The position numbers and the translations under genes are program-made. Positions 42,268 through 50,597 of a stretch of DNA of 53,017 bases are shown here, piece by piece. Source of the stretch: CAYWFP01 sp964457365 (GTDB lineage: Bacteria > Planctomycetota > SZUA-567); the NCBI GenBank assembly GCA_964457365.1, contig CAYWFP010000016.1, forward strand, positions 1-53,017, read 5' to 3'. Numbering within the stretch: the first letter of the stretch is position 1; the number at the start of each line of letters is the position of its first letter. The notes beneath the pieces are model-generated. The model was given only the letters and a program-made list of their open reading frames with translations, had not been told where the DNA came from and searched no databases.

Positions 42268-44052
42268 ATGGCTGACTTCCTCGGTGCGGCCGCGCGCGTG
42301 TTGAACGCCGGCCAGGCGCGGACGCTGGTCCTCGCCGGCAACGTCCACGACCTCTTCCGCCTCGAGCACGACCTCGGCGCCGACTACGTGCCGCTGGTGA
42401 ATCTGCTCGCCGCGCGCTGGAACGTCGGCTCGCGCAGCCTGCTCGTCTACGAGCTCAACGGCCCCATCCGCTTCGCCGCGGACGCCGACCGCGACAAGCT
42501 CCGCGACGCGTGGCTGAAGTGGCGCACCGGCCTCGACGCCGACACCCTCGCGTTGGAACTCATGACGGCCTCGCGCAAGTCCCGCGCCGAGCTGGAGATG
42601 ATGAACCATGCCTTCGACAAGAACCTGCAGAGCGCCCTCGGCAACCCCACCGTGGCGCTGGAGCTGCTGCGCCAGTTCTGCCTGGCAAGCCGCGCGGCGC
42701 TGCAGGAGGACCTGATCGTCGTCATCGAGGGCGCGGACCTGCTGCTCCCCGAGGGCGAGATCACCCGGCTTCCCGACGCCGACCGCCGCCGCGTGGCCAT
42801 CTGCCAGGACTGGTTCGGCGATCCGGGGTTCATGAACGGCGAGGACGCGGTGGTGCTGATCGCCGAGTCGCGCAGCCTGCTCAACCACCGCGTGGCGCGG
42901 CTCCCGCAGATCCTGGAGATCGCCGTCCCCGGCCCCGACGAAACGGCGCGGTTGGAGTTCATCAACTGGTTCGAGACCGCCGGCGGCCGGTCGCTCGCGC
43001 TCTGGAGTACCCGCGAGGACCTCGCGCGTCTCGCCGCCGGGCTCTCCCTGCATGCCCTGCGGCAGCTTCTCACCGGCGCCGCGCACGTGGACCGGCCGCT
43101 GAGCCAGGCCGACGTGGTCGCCAAGGTCGAGGCCTATATCCAGAGCCAGCTCGGCGAGGAGGTGGTCGAGTTCAAGAAACCGGAGCACCGCCTCGCCGAC
43201 GTGGTCGGTTTTTCCAGGCTGAAGACCTTTCTCGGCGCGGAGTTGATGCCGCGGTTCAAGGCCACCGGCAAGGAGGCGCTGCCGGGCGCGGCCGTCTGCG
43301 GCCCCATCGGCGGCGGCAAGACCTTCATCTTCGAGGCCGTGGCCGCGGAGCTGGACATGGTCGTCATCGTCCTGAAGAACATCCGCAGCCAGTGGTTCGG
43401 CCAGACCGACGTCATCTTCGAGCGCCTCCGGCGCGTGCTGGAGGTCTTGTCGAAGGTGGTCATCTTCGTCGACGAGGCCGATACCCAGTTCGGCGGCGTC
43501 GGCGAGACTGCGCACGCCACCGAGCGCCGCCTGACCGGCAAGATCCAGGCGATGATGTCCGACACGCGCCTGCGCGGGCGGGTGATCTGGCTGCTGATGA
43601 CCGCGCGCATCCAGCTCCTGTCGCCCGATATCCGCCGCCCCGGCCGCGTGGGGGACCTGATCATCCCGATTCTGGATCCCGCGGACGAGGACCGGCTGGC
43701 GTTCCTGCGCTGGTGCGTCGACGGAGTCGCCGAGGCGCCGCTTGGCGAGGCGGAGATCCGACGGCTCGATAAGGCCATGGTCGGCTCCTCCGCGGCCTGG
43801 TTCGCGTCCCTGCGGGCGGAGCTGAAGGCCGCGAAGATCCGCTTCGGGGGGCGGCTGACCTTCGACGACATCCTCTCCGTCGTCGCCGACCGGCTGCCCG
43901 CGGCCATCGGCGAGGCCCGCCGCTACCAGACCCTGCAGGCGCTGATCAACTGCACCCGCCGCAGCCTGCTGCCCGATCCGGAGGTCACCGGGGAAACGCG
44001 CGCGACGTGGCTGCAGGAGATCCGCGCGCTCGAGGCCAGGGGCGTGCGGTAG
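42268..44052 (+). CDS. Tandem-AAA ATPase paired with PspA
   Basis: The 594-residue protein has two AAA-like halves. The N-terminal half (about 10-280) has AAA-like strands (RTLVLAGNVHDLF, LIVVIEGAD, VVLIAESRS) but no P-loop. The C-terminal half is a canonical AAA module: Walker A GPIGGGKT (K351), Walker B VDEAD (D402-E403), and arginine residues in RRPGR (456-460). The layout resembles Ycf46-type ATPases. ATG 42268 is preceded by CGGAGG. Lying 154 bases after pspA, it could disassemble PspA polymers as Vps4 does for ESCRT-III; that partnership is inferred from position. Confidence 0.85.
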   Translation: MADFLGAAARVLNAGQARTLVLAGNVHDLFRLEHDLGADYVPLVNLLAARWNVGSRSLLVYELNGPIRFAADADRDKLRDAWLKWRTGLDADTLALELMTASRKSRAELEMMNHAFDKNLQSALGNPTVALELLRQFCLASRAALQEDLIVVIEGADLLLPEGEITRLPDADRRRVAICQDWFGDPGFMNGEDAVVLIAESRSLLNHRVARLPQILEIAVPGPDETARLEFINWFETAGGRSLALWSTREDLARLAAGLSLHALRQLLTGAAHVDRPLSQADVVAKVEAYIQSQLGEEVVEFKKPEHRLADVVGFSRLKTFLGAELMPRFKATGKEALPGAAVCGPIGGGKTFIFEAVAAELDMVVIVLKNIRSQWFGQTDVIFERLRRVLEVLSKVVIFVDEADTQFGGVGETAHATERRLTGKIQAMMSDTRLRGRVIWLLMTARIQLLSPDIRRPGRVGDLIIPILDPADEDRLAFLRWCVDGVAEAPLGEAEIRRLDKAMVGSSAAWFASLRAELKAAKIRFGGRLTFDDILSVVADRLPAAIGEARRYQTLQALINCTRRSLLPDPEVTGETRATWLQEIRALEARGVR

Positions 44053-44349
44053 TTACGCTTCCCGGAACGTGTCGCGGTACCGTTCGCGGACCGGCCCGTC
44101 CTTGGTCAGGAGTCCGGCTTTCTCCGCCTTCGCCTGGGCTGCGATCCGGCGGTCGAAAGGATCGCGCGCCCATGATTCCGAGAGCCCTTCCGCGACGACC
44201 TGGCGAAAAGGCGTATCGGCGACGGCAAGTCCGATGGACGCGGTGAGCGTTTCCACGATCCGCGGGGCGTCGGTCGCGATCTTTCCCGCTTCGCGGAGAT
44301 ACTGCAAATCCAGGATCACCGCCGGCGAGACGGCAAGATCATCCCCCAA
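44053..44349 (-). pseudogene. N-terminally truncated PIN-domain (VapC-type) toxin
   Basis: The frame encodes 98 residues resembling the middle and end of a PIN toxin of the VapC type: DLAVSPAVILDLQYL, then WARDPFDRRIAAQA and LLTKDGPVRERY. PIN domains need an Asp in a first-strand motif such as LDTHV, about 30 residues before this point; it is absent and a stop lies seven codons upstream, so catalytic activity is unlikely. The only start is TTG 44349 without RBS. No antitoxin gene is adjacent. It ends right next to the AAA gene. Confidence 0.65.
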
Positions 44350-44430
44350 AGCACGGTGACGCTTCCATCATAGCGCACGTGCGTGCTTTGCCAACAAGGC
44401 GTACGCTTCGGCTGGCAGAACCCACCCGTA

Positions 44431-45030
44431 TCAGGTTCTGTCGTTCTTCACGCGCGTTGCGTTATTGCCCGGGCCGTTCCGCAGGCTTCTGCCCAGTTCC
44501 TTCAGCGCCCGCGCCTGCCGCGCGTCGAGGGTTTCGAGGTCCATCTCCAGGATCGCCGCCGCCAGCTCCCGCGAGGCGCCGCCGAGGTAGCGCAGCACCA
44601 CCAGCTCCCGCAAGGGCGCCGCGAGATCTTCCACCGCCGCGCGCAGCGCGTCCTGCCGCGTATCGAGCGGGATCTGCCCCAGCCCCTGCAGGCTCGCCTC
44701 GCCCGCGCGCTTCTCCGCGCGCGCCTTGACGATGCGCCGCTCACTGCCGCGCCCCTCGAGCTTGAGCGCGCAGATCTCGCGCAGCATGACGTAGAGCCAG
44801 GCGCCGAAACGCGCGCGGTCTTCGGGCGTCTTCAATTCGCCGAGCCGCTCGTGCGCCTGGTGGAACGCCGTCTCCACCGCCCGGCGAGCGCTGCCGATAT
44901 GGCCCAAGCGGTCGTACGCCAGCGCGCCCATCGCCGCGCCGTAGCGCGCGACCAGCGTCTCGAACGCGCCCGCGTCGCCGCGCCCGGCCCGGGCGGCCAG
45001 CTCGGCGTCAGTCTCGTGAAGCTGCTGCAT
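44431..45030 (-). CDS. ECF-type RNA polymerase sigma factor
   Basis: The 199-residue product has a sigma region 2 (FETLVARYGAAMGALAYDRLG, the helices for core and -10 binding) and a region 4 (APLRELVVLRYLGGASRELAAAIL, with an HTH at its end). There is no anti-sigma gene next to it, so control may be by expression level; the operator-like palindrome at 45134 and the AT-rich stretch 45061-45090 lie upstream. GAGGAT precedes ATG 45030. Region 4 is degenerate in parts, and the protein could be a sigma-like variant. Confidence 0.82.
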   Translation of the reverse strand: MQQLHETDAELAARAGRGDAGAFETLVARYGAAMGALAYDRLGHIGSARRAVETAFHQAHERLGELKTPEDRARFGAWLYVMLREICALKLEGRGSERRIVKARAEKRAGEASLQGLGQIPLDTRQDALRAAVEDLAAPLRELVVLRYLGGASRELAAAILEMDLETLDARQARALKELGRSLRNGPGNNATRVKNDRT

Positions 45031-45133
45031 CGACGCGCATCCTCGGCCGGTTATCTTTTTTGCTGTAATATTTTATAAAAAATAACGTGTTCGCATCCGG
45101 TTGTCCTCGCGCCGGTTAGGCGAAAACGCGATC

Positions 45134-45154
45134 CTGTACGGTACAGTCCTGTAC
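45134..45154. promoter_or_regulatory. CTGTAC triple half-site, operator-like
   Basis: CTGTAC-G-GTACAG (45134-45146) is a perfect palindrome, followed after two bases by a third CTGTAC (45149-45154). It is about 105-125 bases before the ECF sigma gene, in a 236-base non-coding stretch between it and pyrC. Confidence 0.5.
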
Positions 45155-45266
45155 CAAAGCGACTTGCATTCGCGCCGCCGGGGCCGCAAATGTAAAGGTG
45201 TCGTGGCGGCGGCGTCACGCGTATCTGTTCGGCAGTGCGAAGGAGCGTATCATGCGTCACCCGCGT

Positions 45267-46565
45267 TCAGCGTTCGTCGTGCACCACCTGTCCGCCGACG
45301 ACGGCGGCGACGGCCTTGCCGGTCAGCGTCCAGCCCTCGAAAGGGCAGTTGCGCGACTTGCTGTGAAAGCGTGCCGCATCGACGGTCCAGCGCCGTTGCG
45401 GATCCAGCAGCGTCACGTCGCCGACGGTGCCCGGCACCAGCCGTCCGCGCTCGAGCTGCAGCACGTCGCTCGGCGCGCTCGTCAATGCCGTGAGCATCCG
45501 CCCCAGCGTCAGCTTCCCCGGCCGGACGAGCTTGCTCAGCAGCACGCCGACGGTGGTCTCCAGGCCGATCACCCCGCACGGCGCGGCGGCGAATTCGATC
45601 TCCTTCTCCTCGTTGAGGTGCGGCGCGTGGTCGGAGGCGATGATATCGATGGTGCCGTCGACGAGCGCCTCCACGCAGGCGGCGACGTCGTCGGCGTCGC
45701 GCAGCGGCGGGTTCACCTTGAAGCGTGGGTCGTACCCGCGCACGCATTCGTCGGTGAGGACGAGGTGGTGCGGCGTCACCTCGGCGGTGACGCGGATGCC
45801 CTCGGCCTTGGCGCGGCGGAGGATGGCGATCGCCCCGCGGGTGGAGACGTGCTGGATGTGCAGCCGCGCCCCGGTCAGCCGCGCCAGCGCCACGTCGCGC
45901 GCGACGATCACCTCCTCGGCCTCGGCCGGGATGCCGTCGAGCCCGAGTTCGGTGCTGATGAAGCTCTCGTGCATGTGGCCCTGCGCCAGCGTCGGGTCCT
46001 CGCAGTGCTCGAGGATCGGCTTGCCGAGCATGCGCGCGTACTCCATCGCCCGGCGCAGCAGCCCCGCCTGCGCCACCGAGCAGCCGTCGTCGGAGAAGGC
46101 CGCCGCGCCGCCGCGGACCATGTTGCCCATCTCCGAGAGTTCCTCGCCGCGCCGGCCGGCGGTGATGGCCCCGACGGGGAAGACCCAGGCCTTGGCGGCC
46201 TTTTTGGCCTCGCGGCGGATGAAGTTCATGTCGGCCTCGCAGTCGAGCGCCGGGTCGGTGTTGGGCATGCAGGCCACGGCGGTGAAGCCCCCGGCGGCGG
46301 CCGCGCGCGCGCCGCTGGCGATGGTCTCCTCCTCGGACATCCCCGGCTCGCGGAAATGGACGTGCATGTCGATCAGCCCCGGCACCGCCGTCAGGCCCTG
46401 CGCGTCGAGCGTCTCGGCGGCGGCCGATGCCTGCGGTCGGACCGTCTCCGCCGCGCCCACGGCGACGATCGTCTCGTCGCGGATCAGGATCGCCGCCGGG
46501 TCGTCGAGGCGCTGCGAGGGATCCAGGACGCGGCCGCCGGTGATGAGAAGCTCGCCCATCGTCAT
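45267..46565 (-). CDS. pyrC: Dihydroorotase
   Basis: The 432-residue product carries the metal-binding DMHVHFREPG motif of class I dihydroorotases, GRLVPGTVGDVTLLD at the end, the ILEHCED block and ASDHAPH. It cyclises carbamoyl aspartate to dihydroorotate in pyrimidine synthesis. The start is ATG 46565, overlapping the pyrB stop as ATGA; ATG 46559 is an alternative two codons inside. Last gene of the pyrRBC unit. Confidence 0.95.
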   Translation of the reverse strand: MTMGELLITGGRVLDPSQRLDDPAAILIRDETIVAVGAAETVRPQASAAAETLDAQGLTAVPGLIDMHVHFREPGMSEEETIASGARAAAAGGFTAVACMPNTDPALDCEADMNFIRREAKKAAKAWVFPVGAITAGRRGEELSEMGNMVRGGAAAFSDDGCSVAQAGLLRRAMEYARMLGKPILEHCEDPTLAQGHMHESFISTELGLDGIPAEAEEVIVARDVALARLTGARLHIQHVSTRGAIAILRRAKAEGIRVTAEVTPHHLVLTDECVRGYDPRFKVNPPLRDADDVAACVEALVDGTIDIIASDHAPHLNEEKEIEFAAAPCGVIGLETTVGVLLSKLVRPGKLTLGRMLTALTSAPSDVLQLERGRLVPGTVGDVTLLDPQRRWTVDAARFHSKSRNCPFEGWTLTGKAVAAVVGGQVVHDER

Positions 46566-47521
46566 TCGCCTCCGCCGTTGCTCGCGTTGCCGCTCTCGGC
46601 CGCGCCGGTCACCAGGAAGAGCACCGCCATGCGCACGGCCACGCCGTTCTGCACCTGCTGCAGGATCACGCTCTGCGGGCCGTCGGCGACCTCGGGCGCG
46701 AGTTCGATGCCGCGGTTGACCGGCCCCGGGTGCATGACCACCAGATCGGTGCGCCCCAGGCGTTCGAGCCGCGCCTGGGTGAGGCCGAAGAGGCGGGTGT
46801 ATTCGCGCACGCTCGGGAACGGGCACCAGCCCTGCTGGCGCTCGAACTGGATGCGCAGCATGTTCAGCACGTCGCATTCGCGGATGGCGCGGTCCATGTC
46901 GTGGCAGACCTCCACGCCCAGGCGCTCGATGCCCACCGGGATCATCGTCGCGGGGCCCACGACCATGACGCGCGCGCCGAGCTTGGTCAGCCCCCAGATG
47001 TTGCTGCGCGCCACGCGGCTGTGGGCGATATCGCCGACGATGCCGACGGTCAGCCCGGCGACGCGGCCGCAGACCTCGCGGATGGTGTATATGTCCAGCA
47101 GCGCCTGCGTGGGGTGTTCGTGCTGGCCGTCTCCGGCGTTGACGACGCTGCAGCCGACGTTGGCGGCCAGCAACTTCGGCGCGCCGGAGGCGCCGTGGCG
47201 CAGCACCATGACGTCGACGCCGAGGGCCTCGATGTTGCGCGCGGTGTCGATGAGGGTTTCGCCCTTGGCCACCGAGGTGCCGCTCTTGCTGAAGGAGAGG
47301 ATGTCCGCCGAGAGCCGCCGCGCGGCGAGGGTGAAGGAGAGGTTGGTGCGGGTGGAGGCCTCGAAGAACATGTTGACCACCGTCCGCCCCTGCAGCGCGG
47401 GGACCTTCTTGATCGAGCGGGTGGAGACCTCCTTGAAACGGTCGGCCGTGTCGAGGATGTGGGTGATCTCCTCGGCGGAGATGTCCGCCAGGCCCAGGAG
47501 GTGTTTGCGCGTCCAGTTCAT
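46562..47521 (-). CDS. pyrB: Aspartate carbamoyltransferase catalytic chain
   Basis: The 319-residue product has the carbamoyl-phosphate site FFEASTRTNLSF, the HGASGAPKL block, HPTQALLD and VMHPGPVNRG. It joins carbamoyl phosphate and aspartate. No pyrI regulatory chain is nearby, so it is probably unregulated by allostery and controlled through pyrR. It follows pyrR by 28 bases and overlaps pyrC by four. Confidence 0.96.
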   Translation of the reverse strand: MNWTRKHLLGLADISAEEITHILDTADRFKEVSTRSIKKVPALQGRTVVNMFFEASTRTNLSFTLAARRLSADILSFSKSGTSVAKGETLIDTARNIEALGVDVMVLRHGASGAPKLLAANVGCSVVNAGDGQHEHPTQALLDIYTIREVCGRVAGLTVGIVGDIAHSRVARSNIWGLTKLGARVMVVGPATMIPVGIERLGVEVCHDMDRAIRECDVLNMLRIQFERQQGWCPFPSVREYTRLFGLTQARLERLGRTDLVVMHPGPVNRGIELAPEVADGPQSVILQQVQNGVAVRMAVLFLVTGAAESGNASNGGGE

Positions 47522-47549
47522 CGGGCGACCTCGCGTCGCGTACCACGTC

Positions 47550-48095
47550 CTACGGCTCCGGTTCGCCGGAACCGACCACGTAGACCGCGTCGGCGCGGTC
47601 GTCCACTTCCTCGAGTTTCAGCCGCACGAATCCGCCCCGCGGGACCTCCACGCGCGCGCCGAAGATATCGGGGCGGATCGGCAGCTCCCGCCCGCCGCGG
47701 TCGATCATCACGCAGAGGCGGATGCACGCGGGGCGGCCGTAGGAGAAGATCGCGTCCAGCGCCGCGCGGACAGTGCGCCCCGTGGAGAGGACGTCGTCGA
47801 CGAGCACCACCGCGCGGTCGTTGAGGTCGAAGTCGACGGCGGTGGCGCCGATCTGCTTGAGCCCGGCGCCGGTATGCAGGTCGTCGCGGTAGAGGGTGGC
47901 GTCGATGTAGCCCACCGGCACCTCCACGCCGCCTTCGCCGAGCGAGACGGCCAGCCGGTCGGCGAGGGCCGCGCCGCGCGTGCGGATGCCGATCAGCGCC
48001 CGCCCGGCCCCGCGCAGCGGATCGCTCATGATCTCGTCGGCCATGCGCGTGACGGTGGCCTCGACCCAGGCGTTGTCGTAGAGCAGCGTGGCCAC
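47550..48095 (-). CDS. pyrR: PyrR bifunctional pyrimidine regulator / uracil phosphoribosyltransferase
   Basis: The 181-residue product has the PRPP-binding signature VVLVDDVLSTGRT of PyrR and GIRTRGAALADRL at the N-terminal side. PyrR binds UMP and the pyr mRNA to promote attenuation, and has uracil phosphoribosyltransferase activity. It heads the pyrRBC unit. An RNA-binding site in the leader was not recognised with confidence, but a perfect inverted repeat lies at 48120-48146. GAGGAGG precedes ATG 48095. Confidence 0.93.
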   Translation of the reverse strand: MATLLYDNAWVEATVTRMADEIMSDPLRGAGRALIGIRTRGAALADRLAVSLGEGGVEVPVGYIDATLYRDDLHTGAGLKQIGATAVDFDLNDRAVVLVDDVLSTGRTVRAALDAIFSYGRPACIRLCVMIDRGGRELPIRPDIFGARVEVPRGGFVRLKLEEVDDRADAVYVVGSGEPEP

Positions 48096-48119
48096 GCCGG
48101 CCTCCTCGGACGCGTTCCC

Positions 48120-48146
48120 CGGGCGTTTCTATACCGCAAACGCCCG
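48120..48146. promoter_or_regulatory. Perfect inverted repeat upstream of pyrR
   Basis: CGGGCGTTT (48120-48128) and AAACGCCCG (48138-48146) are perfect 9-base arms with a 9-base loop containing TATAG on the minus strand, a possible -10. It may be an operator or a leader hairpin; no T-run follows, so it is not a terminator. Confidence 0.5.
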
Positions 48147-48266
48147 AAACGCGAAAGGGGAAATTTCGAATCCCGCCGCCGGGGCTTCCCCCTTGTCGCG
48201 GAAGCGGCGGCGCGGTATCATGCCCGGGCGGCGACAAGAGCCCGGATCGGCGGAAGCGAGACCTGC

Positions 48267-49235
48267 ATGAACGACGCGGAGAGCAAGCCGTCCTACGAGA
48301 TCCTCGCCATCGACCAGAGCGACAAGGGCGCGGACGAACTGCTCGCGTCGCTGCGCGAGGCGACGGAGATCGCCTTCACCATCCAGCGCACCGGCTCGCT
48401 CCAGGAAGGGCTCGGCCGGCTGGAGCTCGACAAGCCCGACGCGATCCTGCTGGACATCAAGGTCGAGGACGCCAGGCGGCTCGATGCCTTCGAGCGCGTG
48501 CAGGCCGCCGCGCCGGACGTACCGGTGCTGATCCTGGCGCAGAACGACGACGCGGAGCTGGCGATGCAGGCGGTGCAGAAGGGCGCGCACGACTATCTCG
48601 TCAAGGATCGCATCAACCCGCAGGCGCTGATACGCAGCCTGCGCTACTCCATCGAGCGCGAGCGCGCTTTCCGCCGGCGGTTCGAGACCGTCCGGAACCA
48701 GGCGCCGACGCTGGAAGATGAGCTTGTCGACAAGCCCGCGGCGCCGGCGGACGAAGCCGCCGGAGAAGCCGGGGACGAAGCGGCCGACGGGACGGAGGGG
48801 GAGGAAGGGTCGGCGCCAAAGCTGCCGAAGTGGCTGAACATCCTCATTGTCGACGACAGCAAGCTGATCCGCGCGGTCATCGCCCGCCATATCAAGACGC
48901 ACCACTGGGGCGTGGAGGAGGCGGCCAACGGGCACGAGGCGCTGGGGATGCTGCGCAGGGCGCGCAATACCAACAAGCCCGTCGACGTCGTCATCCTCGA
49001 CCTGATGATGCCGCAGATGGACGGGTTCGAATTTCTCGAACGCCTGCGCGAGAACGAGCAGCACGCCAAGCTCGCGGTGGTGGTGCTGACCAGCAAGAGC
49101 GACCGGCAGAGCGTGCTGCGCTGCGGCAAGCTCGGGGTGCGCAACTACCTGATCAAGCCGTTCAACAGCGAATCGGTCTTCCACGCGGTGGAGAAGGCGT
49201 ACCTGCGGGCGCGGCAGAAGGACGAGGAGGAGTAA
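48267..49235 (+). CDS. Double-receiver response regulator
   Basis: The 322-residue product has two receiver domains joined by an acidic Ala/Glu linker (about 155-192). The first (10-130) has the phospho-site D63 in LLDIK and a lysine (YLVKD), but the Thr/Ser position reads Ala (LILAQND), so it may be altered in phosphorylation response. The second (193-315) is canonical: VDDSK, D245 in LDLMMPQMDG, LTSK, IKPF. There is no output domain, so it acts through protein contacts or as a phosphorelay step. No histidine kinase is in the window. Confidence 0.9.
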   Translation: MNDAESKPSYEILAIDQSDKGADELLASLREATEIAFTIQRTGSLQEGLGRLELDKPDAILLDIKVEDARRLDAFERVQAAAPDVPVLILAQNDDAELAMQAVQKGAHDYLVKDRINPQALIRSLRYSIERERAFRRRFETVRNQAPTLEDELVDKPAAPADEAAGEAGDEAADGTEGEEGSAPKLPKWLNILIVDDSKLIRAVIARHIKTHHWGVEEAANGHEALGMLRRARNTNKPVDVVILDLMMPQMDGFEFLERLRENEQHAKLAVVVLTSKSDRQSVLRCGKLGVRNYLIKPFNSESVFHAVEKAYLRARQKDEEE

Positions 49236-49301
49236 CGGTCGGCGGTTTCGCGGCCCGGGTTCAGAACGCCCCGGCCCCGGCGCCGGTGTTGAGGACGCAG
49301 G

Positions 49302-49445
49302 TCAGAGTCGTACCGACGGCGGCGAAGGCGACGGAGCCGCCCGGTGCGCGTCGTCCAGTTCCGTCATCGCCTGCAGGTCGGCGGCGGTCTCGACGACGAG
49401 CTGGTGCTGCCCGCCGAACTTGGTGAAGCACGCCCGGCGCGCCAT
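49302..49445 (-). pseudogene. Truncated gene start downstream of the M14 peptidase
   Basis: From ATG 49445 (AAAGGGC eight bases before) the frame encodes 47 residues, MARRACFTKFGG to a Ser/Pro-rich end. The beginning has the look of a conserved N-terminus (KFGGQHQLVVETAADLQAM), but the last 15 residues look like frameshifted translation; the neighbouring frame reads on as a short hydrophobic stretch to a stop at 49261. It lies 18 bases after the M14 gene, as an operon gene would, and appears to be a cut-down remnant of a longer protein. No family is assigned. Confidence 0.4.
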
Positions 49446-49463
49446 ATCGCCCTTTCCGCGGGG

Positions 49464-50597
49464 TCAAGCCCCCGCCAGGTACTGCCGCAGCGCCACGGCC
49501 AGGCAGCGGCCGAAGCCGCGCGCGCCGGCGGAGCTCATCCCGGTGTCGCGGGCCTGCGCGTAGGGGATCTCCACCGAGGTGACCAGGCGGACGTCCGGGA
49601 GGGTGGTGAACCAGTGCGAACAATTCAGCGTCTCGCCGAAGGACGAGTTGTTCCATTCCTGTCCGAACGGCAGGTTGTCCGCCACGCGGTACGGCAGCGG
49701 TCCTTCCCGGCAGGCGTCCTCGAGCACCGCGCCGAAGGCCTGCTGCGCCTGCCAGACCTCCGCTTTCGGCGAGCCGACGAGGTAGATCGACTCGCTGCAT
49801 TTGCCGCCGCGGATGTAGGGGCAGTGCAGGTCCAGCGCCGCGTGCAGCCGCCCGCCGCCCCAGGCGGGCACGAACCGCTTCAGCGCCCGCACCTCCGGGT
49901 GGATCGGCGCCTCGCCGTAATCGCGGTTGTGATCGTGCGGCCTGCGGTTCTTGCCCTGGTCGCCCTTCTCCACGCCGTCCTTGTCCATGAACGGCACGGC
50001 GAGGATCTCGACCTTCTCGCGGTACCACGCGCCCAGTTCGTCCGCGCCGAGCGCGGCCCCGAGCACGCCCTCCATGACGTAGTCGGCCATCATCTCGCAG
50101 GCGTGGTGGCGCGCGGTCAGGACGATCCGGTGCGCCGGCTCGCGGTCGAGGCGGCCGACGTGCAGTCGGTCGACCTCGCGTTCGCCGCGCGAGAGGCAGA
50201 GCACATCGCGGCGCAGGTGCGCGGAGTTGCTGTGCGCGGCCAGGAAACGCTCGAGCTCGTAGGCGGTGTAGGGCATGCCCATGCTGAACCAGACGCAGTG
50301 CTCGTCGGGGCTGAAGGCGTAGTCGAAGTACCACTCGCCCGCCTCGGCCATGCCCAGCCAGCGCCAGGAGCGGCCGCGGTCGAGGCTAATGGCCGGGCCC
50401 CGGACGGTGAAGACCGGTCCCTCGGCGAAGCGGAACCGCAGCCGCCGCCCGGCCGCGCCGCGGACGCGGAAGCACCAGTAGAACCAGAAGCCCTCGGTGT
50501 CGCGCGGGTCCACCCGCAGATGGACCTCGTCGCCCTCGATACGGTCCGCGAGGATGTTGCCCGCGGGCAGCTTGTCGTCGACGATCAGTTCGCTCAT
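49464..50597 (-). CDS. M14 zinc carboxypeptidase, cytosolic-carboxypeptidase-like
   Basis: The 377-residue product has an N-terminal beta domain (about 1-130), as in cytosolic carboxypeptidases, then an M14 catalytic domain: zinc ligands in HHACE (H-x-x-E) and later LDLHCP, the substrate residues NRDYG, and the catalytic Glu in VTSVEIPYA. No signal peptide. Relatives remove C-terminal or side-chain amino acids from proteins or peptides; bacterial roles are mostly unknown. ATG 50597 overlaps the sirtuin stop as ATGA, so the two are translated together. Confidence 0.88.
   Translation of the reverse strand: MSELIVDDKLPAGNILADRIEGDEVHLRVDPRDTEGFWFYWCFRVRGAAGRRLRFRFAEGPVFTVRGPAISLDRGRSWRWLGMAEAGEWYFDYAFSPDEHCVWFSMGMPYTAYELERFLAAHSNSAHLRRDVLCLSRGEREVDRLHVGRLDREPAHRIVLTARHHACEMMADYVMEGVLGAALGADELGAWYREKVEILAVPFMDKDGVEKGDQGKNRRPHDHNRDYGEAPIHPEVRALKRFVPAWGGGRLHAALDLHCPYIRGGKCSESIYLVGSPKAEVWQAQQAFGAVLEDACREGPLPYRVADNLPFGQEWNNSSFGETLNCSHWFTTLPDVRLVTSVEIPYAQARDTGMSSAGARGFGRCLAVALRQYLAGA

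Noticed and set aside
48096..48266. PyrR RNA attenuator
   Set aside because: No convincing PyrR-binding consensus or terminator/antiterminator pair was found in the short leader; only the inverted repeat at 48120-48146 is certain.
45198..49235. A 1345-codon plus-strand frame across pyrC, pyrB and the regulator
   Set aside because: Only the part from 48267 is real (double-receiver protein); the rest is antisense to pyrRBC.
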